Position numbers and translations under genes: made by a program. Below are positions 35,968-45,000 of a DNA stretch of 64,000 bases, piece by piece. Position 1 is the stretch's first letter. Every line of letters begins with the position of its first letter. Under the pieces are notes generated by a model. That model was given only the letters and a program-made list of their open reading frames with translations, ran no database searches and was not told the DNA's origin. Origin of the DNA: JBKBIP01 sp046297495 (GTDB taxonomy: Bacteria > Planctomycetota > Planctomycetia > Gemmatales > Gemmataceae); contig JBKBIP010000009.1 in the NCBI GenBank assembly GCA_046297495.1, forward strand, positions 1 to 64,000, written 5' to 3'.

Positions 35968-38196
35968 ATGATGCAAGCAACCACTCCCCCCCAGCAATGG
36001 GCGGAACGACTGTGCCGGCCTCAACGTGTCGGCCTGTTCGGCCAGCGCGGCGTGGGCAAGACGACGTTTCTGACCATGCTGTATCGAGAAGCGGTCAGCG
36101 GCCGGCTGCCGGGGCTGCGCTTGGCTGCCGCGGACGCCCGCACGGCGGAATACCTCTCCGATAAGATTCACCAGCTCGAAGCCGGCCAAACCTTGCCCGC
36201 CACCTTGGCCGAGACGGAGCTGCGTTTTCATCTGTATCATGGTGACACACGACTAGAACTGATCGGGCGGGACTACCAGGGGGAACACATCGCCCTGGGC
36301 CGGCATGAGCCGATCTGGGATTTCTTCCAAGAATGTGATGCCGTTTGGCTGTGTCTGGATGCACAAACCTTAACCAACCCCGTCGAGCGCTTCCGCCGCC
36401 AGCAAGAGATCGAACAGCTCATCGAGGCGTACTTGGCCGTCGAGCCGGAACGGCGCATGGATCGGCCCATCGCCTTGATCATCACCAAGGCCGATTTGTT
36501 GGACCAGGCAGCGGCCACGTCGTTGGACTCCTGGCTGACCCAGCTGGGCATGACGTGTCATGCCCTGGAAACGCATTGCACGCAGCGCGGCTGGTTCGCC
36601 GTCAGCAGCTTGGCGGCGCTGGTGGCGGGAATGGCAAACGGGGGCCGTCAGGCCCCTGGTGACTCGCCTCAACCAGCGTCATTCCCCCTCCCACTCGCTC
36701 AGCCACTTCTCTGGCTCGCTCAAGCCCTTCAGGTACAAGATGAAACCCGTATGACACGCTTATGGGACCTGGCCAGCCAACAGCTCGATGTCTTGGAACG
36801 CTGCCTGGCCTGCTTCACCCAACGCTATCCCCAAGCCGAGATGTCCATCCTATATCGCCACCGCTTGCGCAAGCTGCGCTGGCAACGTCGCCGCCGCCGG
36901 TTATTGGCGACGGCGGCCATGGTGAGTGTGGCGTTGGCCAGCTTGTGGGGCTACGAAGCCTGGGGCCGGCATCAAGTCGAACGCTTTGAAGCGGAGAACG
37001 GCGATAATCCATCAGCAGTTTTGCGGCGCTGGCAGGAGTATGAACAATGGCATCCGACCCGCTATTACCTGGGTGCCGCCGCCGTGGAACGGGACGCGCG
37101 GCACCTGAGCCAGTTGGCCCAACGGGTTCATGAACAGCAGCGCGACGGGCAGTTGGCCGAGCTGCGCCGCCGGGCCAAGGACCCCGACGCCGACCCCGAA
37201 GCGATGTGGCGGCTATTTCTAGACTTTCGGACGTCTTTTCCCGAAGTGAGCATTGACAGCGACTTGGAACAGCTGCGTTATGACATCAAACGGCGCCACG
37301 ACGAGCAACGGGCGGAGAAGGCCCGGCACGCGCTCGAAGGCCTGGTCAGCGCTGAAAGCAACGGCACCAGCTTGACCGATCTGGTGGCCCTAGCCGACGC
37401 CTTCATGCACCAATACAGCGACACTGCGTTGGCGGCGGAAGTTCGACAACGCAAAGGAACTTACTTACGACGCATCGACGCCCAAGCCATCCAAACGGCC
37501 CGCGACTACTCGGCCAAGCAGCCATTCAACTTCCAGACGCGCATGAATCACTATCAACGCTATCTGGACAAGCACGCCACTGATGGGGAATATGTGGACG
37601 AAGCGAAACAAGCGCTGCGGACCATCGCCGACGCCTGGGACCGGCACGACTTCCGGACCATCCGGGATCACTTCACGTCCCGGCCGGGTGAAGTGGATAG
37701 TTTGATGACGCGCTGCCGGGCTTACCTCGCCGTCCATCCGCAAGGCCGCTTTACGCAGGCCGCCAAGGACCTATTGCGCTGGAGCGAGCAAGTGACCGCT
37801 CCACGCGACTACCGCGTCACCTTGCGCGGCGGCGACTTGGATCGTAAAATCGGCCATTGGTTGAGCTATTGGGGGCCGGATTTATCCGTGGTGGTCGAAG
37901 TGAACGGCGAACGCTACGGGCCAAGCAACATCGTCAAGAACAGCCACACGCCGCAATGGAACTATGAATTTCCCCGCCCGATCCGCTGGAAGCTAGGCGA
38001 CCCGGTGCGCATCATCGTTACCGATCACGATTACAACAATCGCGTGGTGCTGGAAATCGCCTCGGCGGCGGGGGACCCGCTGGGCATGCGTCTGTTGTCC
38101 GGCGACGCCTGGTCCGGCCTTAGCCGAATTACCTTTGAATCGAATTTCTGGATGCCGAATTTGCCCGCGGTGGAGGAAGGATTCGTGCAACGATGA
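35968..38196 (+). CDS. GTPase-domain membrane protein with C2-like C-terminus
   Basis: A 742-aa protein. The GTPase domain (about 15-260) shows G1 GQRGVGKT (25-32), G3 DYQG (102-105) and G4 TKAD (173-176). A basic stretch and one membrane helix follow (about 312-330, 'LLATAAMVSVALASLWGYEA'), then a helical region (about 340-600). The C-terminal domain (about 612-710) resembles a C2 fold: 'DLSVVVEVNGERYGPSNIVK', 'NSHTPQWNYEF' and 'RIIVTDHDYNN'. ATG 35968 has AGGAGA nine bases upstream. Residues about 225-231 are encoded by the dispersed family-C palindrome. I do not know a characterised homologue; a membrane-remodelling or docking role is only suggested by the architecture. Confidence 0.75.
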   Translation: MMQATTPPQQWAERLCRPQRVGLFGQRGVGKTTFLTMLYREAVSGRLPGLRLAAADARTAEYLSDKIHQLEAGQTLPATLAETELRFHLYHGDTRLELIGRDYQGEHIALGRHEPIWDFFQECDAVWLCLDAQTLTNPVERFRRQQEIEQLIEAYLAVEPERRMDRPIALIITKADLLDQAAATSLDSWLTQLGMTCHALETHCTQRGWFAVSSLAALVAGMANGGRQAPGDSPQPASFPLPLAQPLLWLAQALQVQDETRMTRLWDLASQQLDVLERCLACFTQRYPQAEMSILYRHRLRKLRWQRRRRRLLATAAMVSVALASLWGYEAWGRHQVERFEAENGDNPSAVLRRWQEYEQWHPTRYYLGAAAVERDARHLSQLAQRVHEQQRDGQLAELRRRAKDPDADPEAMWRLFLDFRTSFPEVSIDSDLEQLRYDIKRRHDEQRAEKARHALEGLVSAESNGTSLTDLVALADAFMHQYSDTALAAEVRQRKGTYLRRIDAQAIQTARDYSAKQPFNFQTRMNHYQRYLDKHATDGEYVDEAKQALRTIADAWDRHDFRTIRDHFTSRPGEVDSLMTRCRAYLAVHPQGRFTQAAKDLLRWSEQVTAPRDYRVTLRGGDLDRKIGHWLSYWGPDLSVVVEVNGERYGPSNIVKNSHTPQWNYEFPRPIRWKLGDPVRIIVTDHDYNNRVVLEIASAAGDPLGMRLLSGDAWSGLSRITFESNFWMPNLPAVEEGFVQR
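36640..36660. repeat. Dispersed GC palindrome, family C (copy 2, inside a gene)
   Basis: Twenty-one bases identical to the copy at 35801-35826, containing GGGGCC-GTCA-GGCCCC. It lies in frame within the GTPase gene and codes for the short linker GGRQAPG after the GTPase core. Confidence 0.8.
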
Positions 38197-38293
38197 AGGA
38201 GGAAGGATAAACGATGAAGTGGTGGAATATACCTCGTTCATCGGTGCGGGTGTGCAATCCCTTCGGGGTAGGCGAATGGATGTCGCTGCTTGA

Positions 38294-38327
38294 CCCAGGG
38301 TGCGCTCGCCGCGCGAACGACCCTGGG
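38294..38327. repeat. Palindrome between convergent genes
   Basis: Arms CCCAGGGT (38294-38301) / ACCCTGGG (38320-38327) with loop GCGCTCGCCGCGCGAACG. It lies between the GTPase gene and the beta-helix gene and probably acts as a two-way terminator. An open 64-codon frame across it is not believed. Confidence 0.6.
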
Positions 38328-38404
38328 CTAGGTAGTGGCATGCTTTCAGCGTACCAAGAAAATGGCGATCTTGCCTGGCGTATGTCATCCGTGAGCAAAC
38401 CGCT

Positions 38405-41400
38405 CTAATCGATGAGATTCGGCGGATTGACTCCGGCCACGAACAGCCCGCCGCCGAACATCGGATCATAGGCGAAAAATTCATCGATCAGCGCGATAGC
38501 GCCGACCTGCAATTCCCAGACCCGGACCAAGGGACCGACAAACGTACCTTGAATCGTCGTTGAGCTACCTTGATTGAATTTAGGAATACCATTCTGAGTC
38601 GGCACGGGGCCTGGCGCAGTGAGGATGTATTCCTGGCTGGTTATCTCGAATTCGCCGCCGCCACAACCACAATCTGGTAGATGCAGCTGGTTGCCAATAG
38701 GGGTGACGCCGACGCGCACGCCGCCAAGGAAGCTCGCGTCGTAGGCGAAGTAGCTGGCCAAGGTGATGAGATTCAAGCCATTGAAGACTTTGACGTGCGG
38801 GCCGCCTCCCGCGCCCGCGCCGGTGATGATGTCATCGAAGCCGTCGCCGTTGATGTCGCCGCTGGCCACATACACCCCGCCGGTGAAGGTGGGATTGTAG
38901 GCGAAGAAGCTACGAATGGTGGTCCCCGCCGCGTTAAAGGCTTTCACATGGGGGCCACCGCCAGGCCCCGCGCCGGTGAGGATTTCATCCAAGCCATTGC
39001 CCGTGACATCGCCAGCGGCTACTCGGACGCCCCCCGTGAAGGTTGGGGCATAGGCGAAGAAGCTGCCGAGCGGTCCTGGCAATTGGGTAGCAACGCCGCC
39101 AGCGATTTGAAACGAGCGGACATGCGGCCCGCCCCCCGCGCCCGCGCCAGTGATGACTTCCACGCCAGGATTGCCGTTCAGCTCCCCCACACCGACATAC
39201 ACGCCGCCGGTGAAAGTGGGACTGTAGGCGAAGAAGCTGGCTAGCACAGCCGAGGGAGCGATCATGCCGTTGGGCAGCACCTCATCGAGCTTGGTGCCGT
39301 CGATGACCTTGACGTGAGGCCCCCCGCCAGGCCCCGCGCCGGTGATGATGTCCGGGACACCGTCGCCGTTGACGTCCCCCACCGCCACGCGCACACCCCC
39401 CAGGAAGGACGGATGATAGGCGAAAAAGCTGGCGATGACGTTCCCTTCCGCATCGAACACCTTCACATGCGGTGTCGTCCCCGCGTCAGCACCCGTGGCG
39501 ATGATAGTGGATATGGAAGGCTCTTGAACCTCAAAAGCGCCAATGTCCACCGTGCCAAACTGGATGCGCAGGAAGTTCGGGCCGCGCTGATCGAAGAAAG
39601 GGGGACCAGGGAAAGGCGGGTTTTCGATGGCGTCGTTGTTCCCCGCGTTGATGGCCAAGCTGCCCGGTAGCAAGGCATGGGTCAAGGTAGGTCCGCCATT
39701 GTCCGCCAGCACGGGATCGAGGCCGGACGGCACGTTGAGCAAATCGCTCCCCAGCCAACCGTCGCTGTCGGTATCGTCGCTGACCAAATTATTGCCTAGG
39801 CTATTCACTGAACCCAGGAAGTCGGGGCCGAGGTCAGCGGCATTTTCGCCGAGGATGGTATTTTGCAGTGTCATGGATGAGTCATCGAAACTCTCGAAAC
39901 CGGCGAAGATGCCGCCGCCCAAGCCTTCGCCGTCGATCCCCGCCGCTCCCGTAGCGATCCCGCCCGCAGCCACGTTTTGGGTGATGGTGACATTGGTAAG
40001 GAAGTGCGGCACGCGTTCGTCACAGCCGCAGCCGGTTCCGCTGTAAATAGCGCCGCCAAAGCCGCTGCCCGCGAAAGCTTCTCCTTCTGGGGCCGTTGCC
40101 TGGCCGCCAAAGGCTTGATTGCCGGAGAAGGTGCTGTTGGTGATGATCACGGGACGAGAAAAGACGTTAAAGCCGGTGAACAAACCGCCCCCATAACCTT
40201 CACCACCGAGAGCAAAAACATCATCATCATCGGCAAAATTAACCCCATCACCTCCTGCCACGACGTTCCCTGAGATCGTGCTGCCGTATATCACCATCGT
40301 GCCGGAGACAAATTCGAAGCCGTTGAAGATGCCACCGCCATGCCCCTCGCCGCCGACGCCTATCGTAAAGCCGCCGCCAGAGCCTAGCACGCCTTCCCCG
40401 CCGATAGCTTCGTTGTCGGCAATGGTGCTGTTGAGGATATTGATGTCGCCACCCAATCCCTCGAAGCCCGTAAACAGGCCGCCGCCGTAGGCCGAACCAC
40501 CGACGCCGCCGTTGAACAATTCATCAAAACCACCGAAGCCTTCCCCCCCCAGGGCGGAATTGCCAGAAATGGTACTATTGGTGATGTTTAATTCATGTCC
40601 CACCAAGAACAGACCAGCGAAGATGCCACCCCCCAGGGCGTCACCTCCAAAGCCCAGCGGGAAAACGCCCCCTTCTCTTCCAATGCTGACGCCACCGCCA
40701 CCACGGGCGGTATTGTTCGACACGATACTGTCGCTGATGGTGACGAGGCCGGCAATTCCCTCGAAGCCCACGAACAGGCCGCCCCCCAAGGCGTCCCCCC
40801 CTTGCACGGTATTGTCGTCTCCGATGGCGTGGCCGCCAAGGGCTTGGTTATTGGTGATGACACTACCCTGCTGAATGGTGACCTGCGCGCGGTCGCTATA
40901 GATGCCGCCACCAAAAGCAAACCCTGCCGAACCGAAAAAGTCGTCCCCCCCTTCGGCCACGTTGCCGGATACTTGGGTGCTGTTCAGAATGAGCACGCCG
41001 CCATCGTTGTAGATGCCGCCGCCGAAGGCACTACCCCCCTCCGCGCCAAATGCGGTATTGTTTTGGATGACGCTATTCGTCAACGTCAAATCGACTTCCG
41101 TGTAGATGCCGCCGCCGAAGGCATTGTCCCCTTCCACGAGGGGAGCTTGGCCGTTTTGGATGGTGACACCGCTGATGATGACGGACAAGGGTTGATCGCC
41201 GGAATGAATTTGCAGCACGCGGTCGAAGAAACCGCTATCGTCCCACGGCCCCGCACTGATGATCGTGGTGGCCGCCCCGGCGCCGACGATGCGCACTATG
41301 CCCCCATTGGGTTTGTTCAAATCCAGATCACCGAATAAGCCTACGTCGTCGTTCCCCGCGCGCGTCAGCTCGTACACGCCGAGATTGCCGGGCAGGTTGA

Positions 41401-41650
41401 TGGTGACATCAAGTTCCGTGGACGCATTGGCTTCCAGAATGGCTTCGCGCAAGCTCAAGGTGTTGGGATCCGCGTCCACAATGTCCAAGTTGGTGTTGAC
41501 GTTGAGAATCAGAGCCGGCACGGTCCGATTTTCCAGCGCTTCCACAGTGAGACGATAGCGCTGGCGCCGTGATTTTCGGGATTTCCAGTCAGAAGATGAT
41601 TCCTTTTGATTTTGATTCAACCAACGACGCCAGCCGTCGAGAAAGAACAT
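38405..41650 (-). CDS. Giant secreted beta-helix / FG-GAP repeat protein with planctomycete N-terminal cassette
   Basis: A 1081-aa presumed surface protein. The basic N-terminus leads to RYRLTVEALENRTVPALIL, a motif found at the start of many planctomycete exported proteins. Residues about 50-720 form a right-handed parallel beta-helix of the choice-of-anchor Q type ('LSLREAILEAN' near the start; then repeating 'NSTISGNSALGGEGFGG...GGSAYGGGLFTGF' units rich in Gly and Asn). Residues about 735-1030 carry six FG-GAP-like units ('GAGPGGGPHVKVF...SFFAYxPxFxGGVxVAxGDxNGDG', about 48 residues each). It probably functions in adhesion or cell-surface structure; no catalytic residues are visible. Confidence 0.82.
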   Translation of the reverse strand: MFFLDGWRRWLNQNQKESSSDWKSRKSRRQRYRLTVEALENRTVPALILNVNTNLDIVDADPNTLSLREAILEANASTELDVTINLPGNLGVYELTRAGNDDVGLFGDLDLNKPNGGIVRIVGAGAATTIISAGPWDDSGFFDRVLQIHSGDQPLSVIISGVTIQNGQAPLVEGDNAFGGGIYTEVDLTLTNSVIQNNTAFGAEGGSAFGGGIYNDGGVLILNSTQVSGNVAEGGDDFFGSAGFAFGGGIYSDRAQVTIQQGSVITNNQALGGHAIGDDNTVQGGDALGGGLFVGFEGIAGLVTISDSIVSNNTARGGGGVSIGREGGVFPLGFGGDALGGGIFAGLFLVGHELNITNSTISGNSALGGEGFGGFDELFNGGVGGSAYGGGLFTGFEGLGGDINILNSTIADNEAIGGEGVLGSGGGFTIGVGGEGHGGGIFNGFEFVSGTMVIYGSTISGNVVAGGDGVNFADDDDVFALGGEGYGGGLFTGFNVFSRPVIITNSTFSGNQAFGGQATAPEGEAFAGSGFGGAIYSGTGCGCDERVPHFLTNVTITQNVAAGGIATGAAGIDGEGLGGGIFAGFESFDDSSMTLQNTILGENAADLGPDFLGSVNSLGNNLVSDDTDSDGWLGSDLLNVPSGLDPVLADNGGPTLTHALLPGSLAINAGNNDAIENPPFPGPPFFDQRGPNFLRIQFGTVDIGAFEVQEPSISTIIATGADAGTTPHVKVFDAEGNVIASFFAYHPSFLGGVRVAVGDVNGDGVPDIITGAGPGGGPHVKVIDGTKLDEVLPNGMIAPSAVLASFFAYSPTFTGGVYVGVGELNGNPGVEVITGAGAGGGPHVRSFQIAGGVATQLPGPLGSFFAYAPTFTGGVRVAAGDVTGNGLDEILTGAGPGGGPHVKAFNAAGTTIRSFFAYNPTFTGGVYVASGDINGDGFDDIITGAGAGGGPHVKVFNGLNLITLASYFAYDASFLGGVRVGVTPIGNQLHLPDCGCGGGEFEITSQEYILTAPGPVPTQNGIPKFNQGSSTTIQGTFVGPLVRVWELQVGAIALIDEFFAYDPMFGGGLFVAGVNPPNLID
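38700..39490 (-). repeat. Tandem FG-GAP coding repeats
   Basis: Six imperfect units of about 140-150 bases encode GAGxGGGPHVKVF...FFAYxPxFxGGVxVAxGD. The nucleotide similarity between units is obvious (for example 'ggtgatgatgtc' near 38822 and 39352). This is coding repetition, not a CRISPR array. Confidence 0.75.
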
Positions 41651-41769
41651 GGTTACTCTCCATGAAACCAGAGGGAGGGACGTTAAGGCAGTCCAACTAA
41701 TTCTCTTACTTTATGGGATCGAGAAAGATTCGACCATCTCGTGGTTATCCGTCTGTGGTTGCTTCATGG

Positions 41770-41819
41770 GAGTCATCGTTTCGCCCATGCTGCCACTACC
41801 CCGCGCGAACCAATCCATC
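41770..41819. repeat. Dispersed palindrome, family A (copy 4)
   Basis: Left arm GAGTCATCGTTTCGC, right arm GCGCGAACCAATCCATC; partly degenerate but the same spacing and ends as copies 1 and 3. Confidence 0.6.
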
Positions 41820-41895
41820 GGAAAGGAACCGGCGCCGTACAACGAATATCTGGATGGTACCCCTGCTGTCTCTGCTCATACGATGGAATGTCCGG

Positions 41896-41910
41896 GCGCG
41901 AACATTCGCC
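41896..41910. repeat. Family-A half element
   Basis: GCGCGAACATTCGCC, identical over 15 bases to 46454-46468 at the other end of the triple ligase gene. Confidence 0.55.
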
Positions 41911-42057
41911 AGCGCGCGCCGATCCAACCGCTCGGCCGCGATTCTCCCTTATCTTCGTCCAGTGGTCGCGGACACTTCGATGAGGAGTTGCATTTTCCTT
42001 AGTTCCCCTCCGAACGGTCTAACGGTCCAACGTCATAATCCATGCCTTCGTCAAGGT

Positions 42058-45000
42058 TCACGCCGTCTCAACCTCACAAAGAGCAATTTTGTGCTTGCCG
42101 CCGGTGGGCAGCTCTATGTGATCTACGCATTCAATCTCCACATGGATCGGCGTCTGGAAGAACTCGTGAACCATCCGCGTCAGCTCCCGCGCCGTGTTTT
42201 CATTCCAAGCACGATTGGGCACGACGCGAATCAACACGCGATCGACGGCCTTTTGCACGATCTGATACTGGTAGTAGCCCGTGAGGTTTTCCATATCGAT
42301 GACCAGCGGCGAGCAATTCCTTCGCTGACCATTGGGAAGCACGAACATGGGACGCCGGCGTCCATCCACGCGCGACAACAGGGGGAGTCCACGGCCACAC
42401 GGACAACGTTCCACACCCAAGGTGGCTTGATCCAAAATATCGTAGCGGATGAATGGTGCTCGAAAATTGTGCAAAGTAGTCAGCACAACTCGCCCCGTCT
42501 CCCCGGGTCGCACGGGACGTCCTTCGTCGTCGAGCACCTCCAAGATGACGTTCTCGGCGTGGACGTGCAGGCCGTGCCGTTCGGGACAGGGGGACGCCAG
42601 GTAGCCGGCCTCAGTGCAACTGTAGGTGTTATAGACCGGCACGCCGAAAGCGGATTCGATGCGCTGCTGTACTTCGGGCAACAAGGACTCGGCAATGACA
42701 TGGATACCGCGCAAGCTCGGCACTGCTTTCCCTTCCTCGCGGATCAGGCCGGCCAGGAAATCGAGATTAGAGGGAAAATTCAGTAAATAATCCGGCTGAA
42801 TGCGGCGCAACCACTGCAACATGACTCGCGGGTCCTGATGAATGTCCATTAAGTGACATGGACCCGATTGCACCAATTCGTTGATCTCCTGGTGCCAGAA
42901 TGGAAAAACGACACCTTGCAGCAATTGCTCCAATTCGGCGCCGGTCTTACGCGTGGTGCGGATGGCCGCCAACACGCGGCGATGATCGAAGCCGCACCAG
43001 GCGGAATCGCGCAGGTAGAACGCGAACCACCAGGTATATACCATGTTGGTCTGCAATACCTCGACAGGGTAGCCGCTCGAACCCGAAGTGAAGGCACGTG
43101 CGGTGGCACGAGTACCCGGAGGCAAGGCGTCCGCGATGAATTCTTGTAGCTGTTGTTGGTACCTCTGCCTGTGCAACAAAGGAAGGCAGCGGAAATCAGC
43201 CATCGTGCGGAAATCGCCAGATTCCATGCCCAGATCGGCGAGCAGGCGTCGATAGTAAGGAACGTGCCTGCGGCAATGATCCAGCAACATGCGCAACTGC
43301 GTGAGTTGTCCTTGCTCGATCACTTCAGGGTCCAGCCATTGAGTACGTTCCAGCTCCAGGTAGGCGGCCCAAACCTGACTACCCTGCGGACGCGGCAAGG
43401 TAGGCCAGGTATTGCCGGGCAAGGTACGTAATTGGTAGTGCCAAGATGGAGTATGGCTTCTTACATGGGAGTGATGGGGTTGAGCAACCGCGGTTACTAC
43501 CTCGATATTAGCCGTATCACTTTCTCGCACGTTACCAACAGAAGATGGTGGATAAGCATCTGTATCATCCACTTCACTGATAATCGCTTGTAGTTTACCA
43601 CCGGGCGGAAGTTCGATACGTTCCACGGGGACCACATCCACTTGAATCGGGAACTCGAAAAAATCATGAACCATTTGGGTGATGCGGGACGGGTGCTCCG
43701 TACTCCAGTGATGATCAGGCACCACGCGGATAATGACATGATGAAGCGATTTTTGAATGATCTGAAATTGGGTGCCTACCCGTAAATGGCGCAAGCCCAT
43801 GATGAGTCCCGTGGCAATTTTAGCGGAGCCGCCGGGAAGTCGAAACATGGGATGACGCTTACCTTGGATGTACGTCAATAATGGCAGTCCCCTACCACAT
43901 GGACAACGTGCTGGCCCGAGCGTGGCCTCGTCCATGATCTGGTACCGGATGATGGGAGTCAGGAAGTTGTGCAAATGGGTGAGAACGACGTTACCCGTTC
44001 TCCCTGGTCGGCATGGTTGGCCCTGGTCGTCTAGCACTTCCAGTAGGACGTTCTCGGCGTGGACATGGTAGCCGTGGCCGTCCGGGCAAGGGGAGGCCAG
44101 ACACCCCGCCTCCGAGCAACTGTACGTGTTCTTGACCGGGACGCCAAAAACCGATTCGATGCGCGCTTGGACTTCCGGTGATAGTATCTCGGCAATCGTT
44201 TGGATGGCTTTTAAGCTGACGATGCGCTCCCCGTCCCGTTCGATGAGATTCGCCAGGTACTCCAAATTACTCGGAAAGCTGAGCAGATAATCTGGTTGGA
44301 TGTGGCGCAACCACTCCAACTGCCGACGCGGGTCCTGGTGGATGTCCATGCCAAAACAAGGGCCGGTTCGCAACAATGGTTGCAAGTGCGGGTTCCAGGT
44401 CGGACTGCTAACTCCTGCCAGCAACCGCGTCAATTCCGCTCCGGTCTTGCCGGTGGCACGGATGACCGCTAATTTCCCGCGCTGATCGATGCCGCACCAT
44501 TCGGCGTCGCGCAGGTACGTTGCTAACCACCAAAGTTTGACTTCATTGGTCTGCAAGATATCAACAGGTATGCCGCTCGTGCCTGATGAGGATACCTTGC
44601 CGCTCGGTTGGGTACCGGTGGGTAATTGCTCGGCTCGAAACTGCGCGAAGCGCCCCCGAAACACATCACGTGGCAACATGGGGACCGCGCGGAAATCCTG
44701 CCACGTGTGGATGGCATCGGGACGGAGGCCGGCCTCGGTCAACACCTGACGATAATACGGAACATGTCGTAAACAATGTGCCAGTAACGTCCGAATCTGG
44801 GCGAGTTGTCCCTCTTCCAAGTGTTCACGGTCCAGCCATTGCGTCCGGTCCAATTCCAGATAGGCAGACCAAACACGACCAGCTTCGACGGACGGGAGAC
44901 TGGGCCAAACATACCCGGCTGGATGCCGGAGAGGGAAAAAAGGACGAATCGCGCCATCTGGTTCTGATGGCTCCGGTTGCTTCACGGTGGCTGGCGGGGG

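Larger units (their letters stand above)
41651..42057. other. Intergenic region holding two family-A palindromes
   Basis: About 400 bases between two minus-strand genes, including the family-A copies at 41770-41819 and 41896-41910. It is upstream of the beta-helix gene and downstream of the triple ligase. No credible ORF. Confidence 0.5.

Noticed and set aside
38214..38408. 64-codon plus-strand ORF with a good ribosome binding site
   Set aside because: Runs through the 38294-38327 palindrome and into the end of the opposite gene; the composition is repeat-like.
38700..39490. Possible CRISPR or satellite array
   Set aside because: The regular repeats are in-frame FG-GAP coding units with variable sequence, and no unique spacers or cas genes are present.
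40595..41338. 247-codon plus-strand ORF inside the beta-helix gene
   Set aside because: Antisense to repetitive Gly/Asn codons, which readily create open frames.
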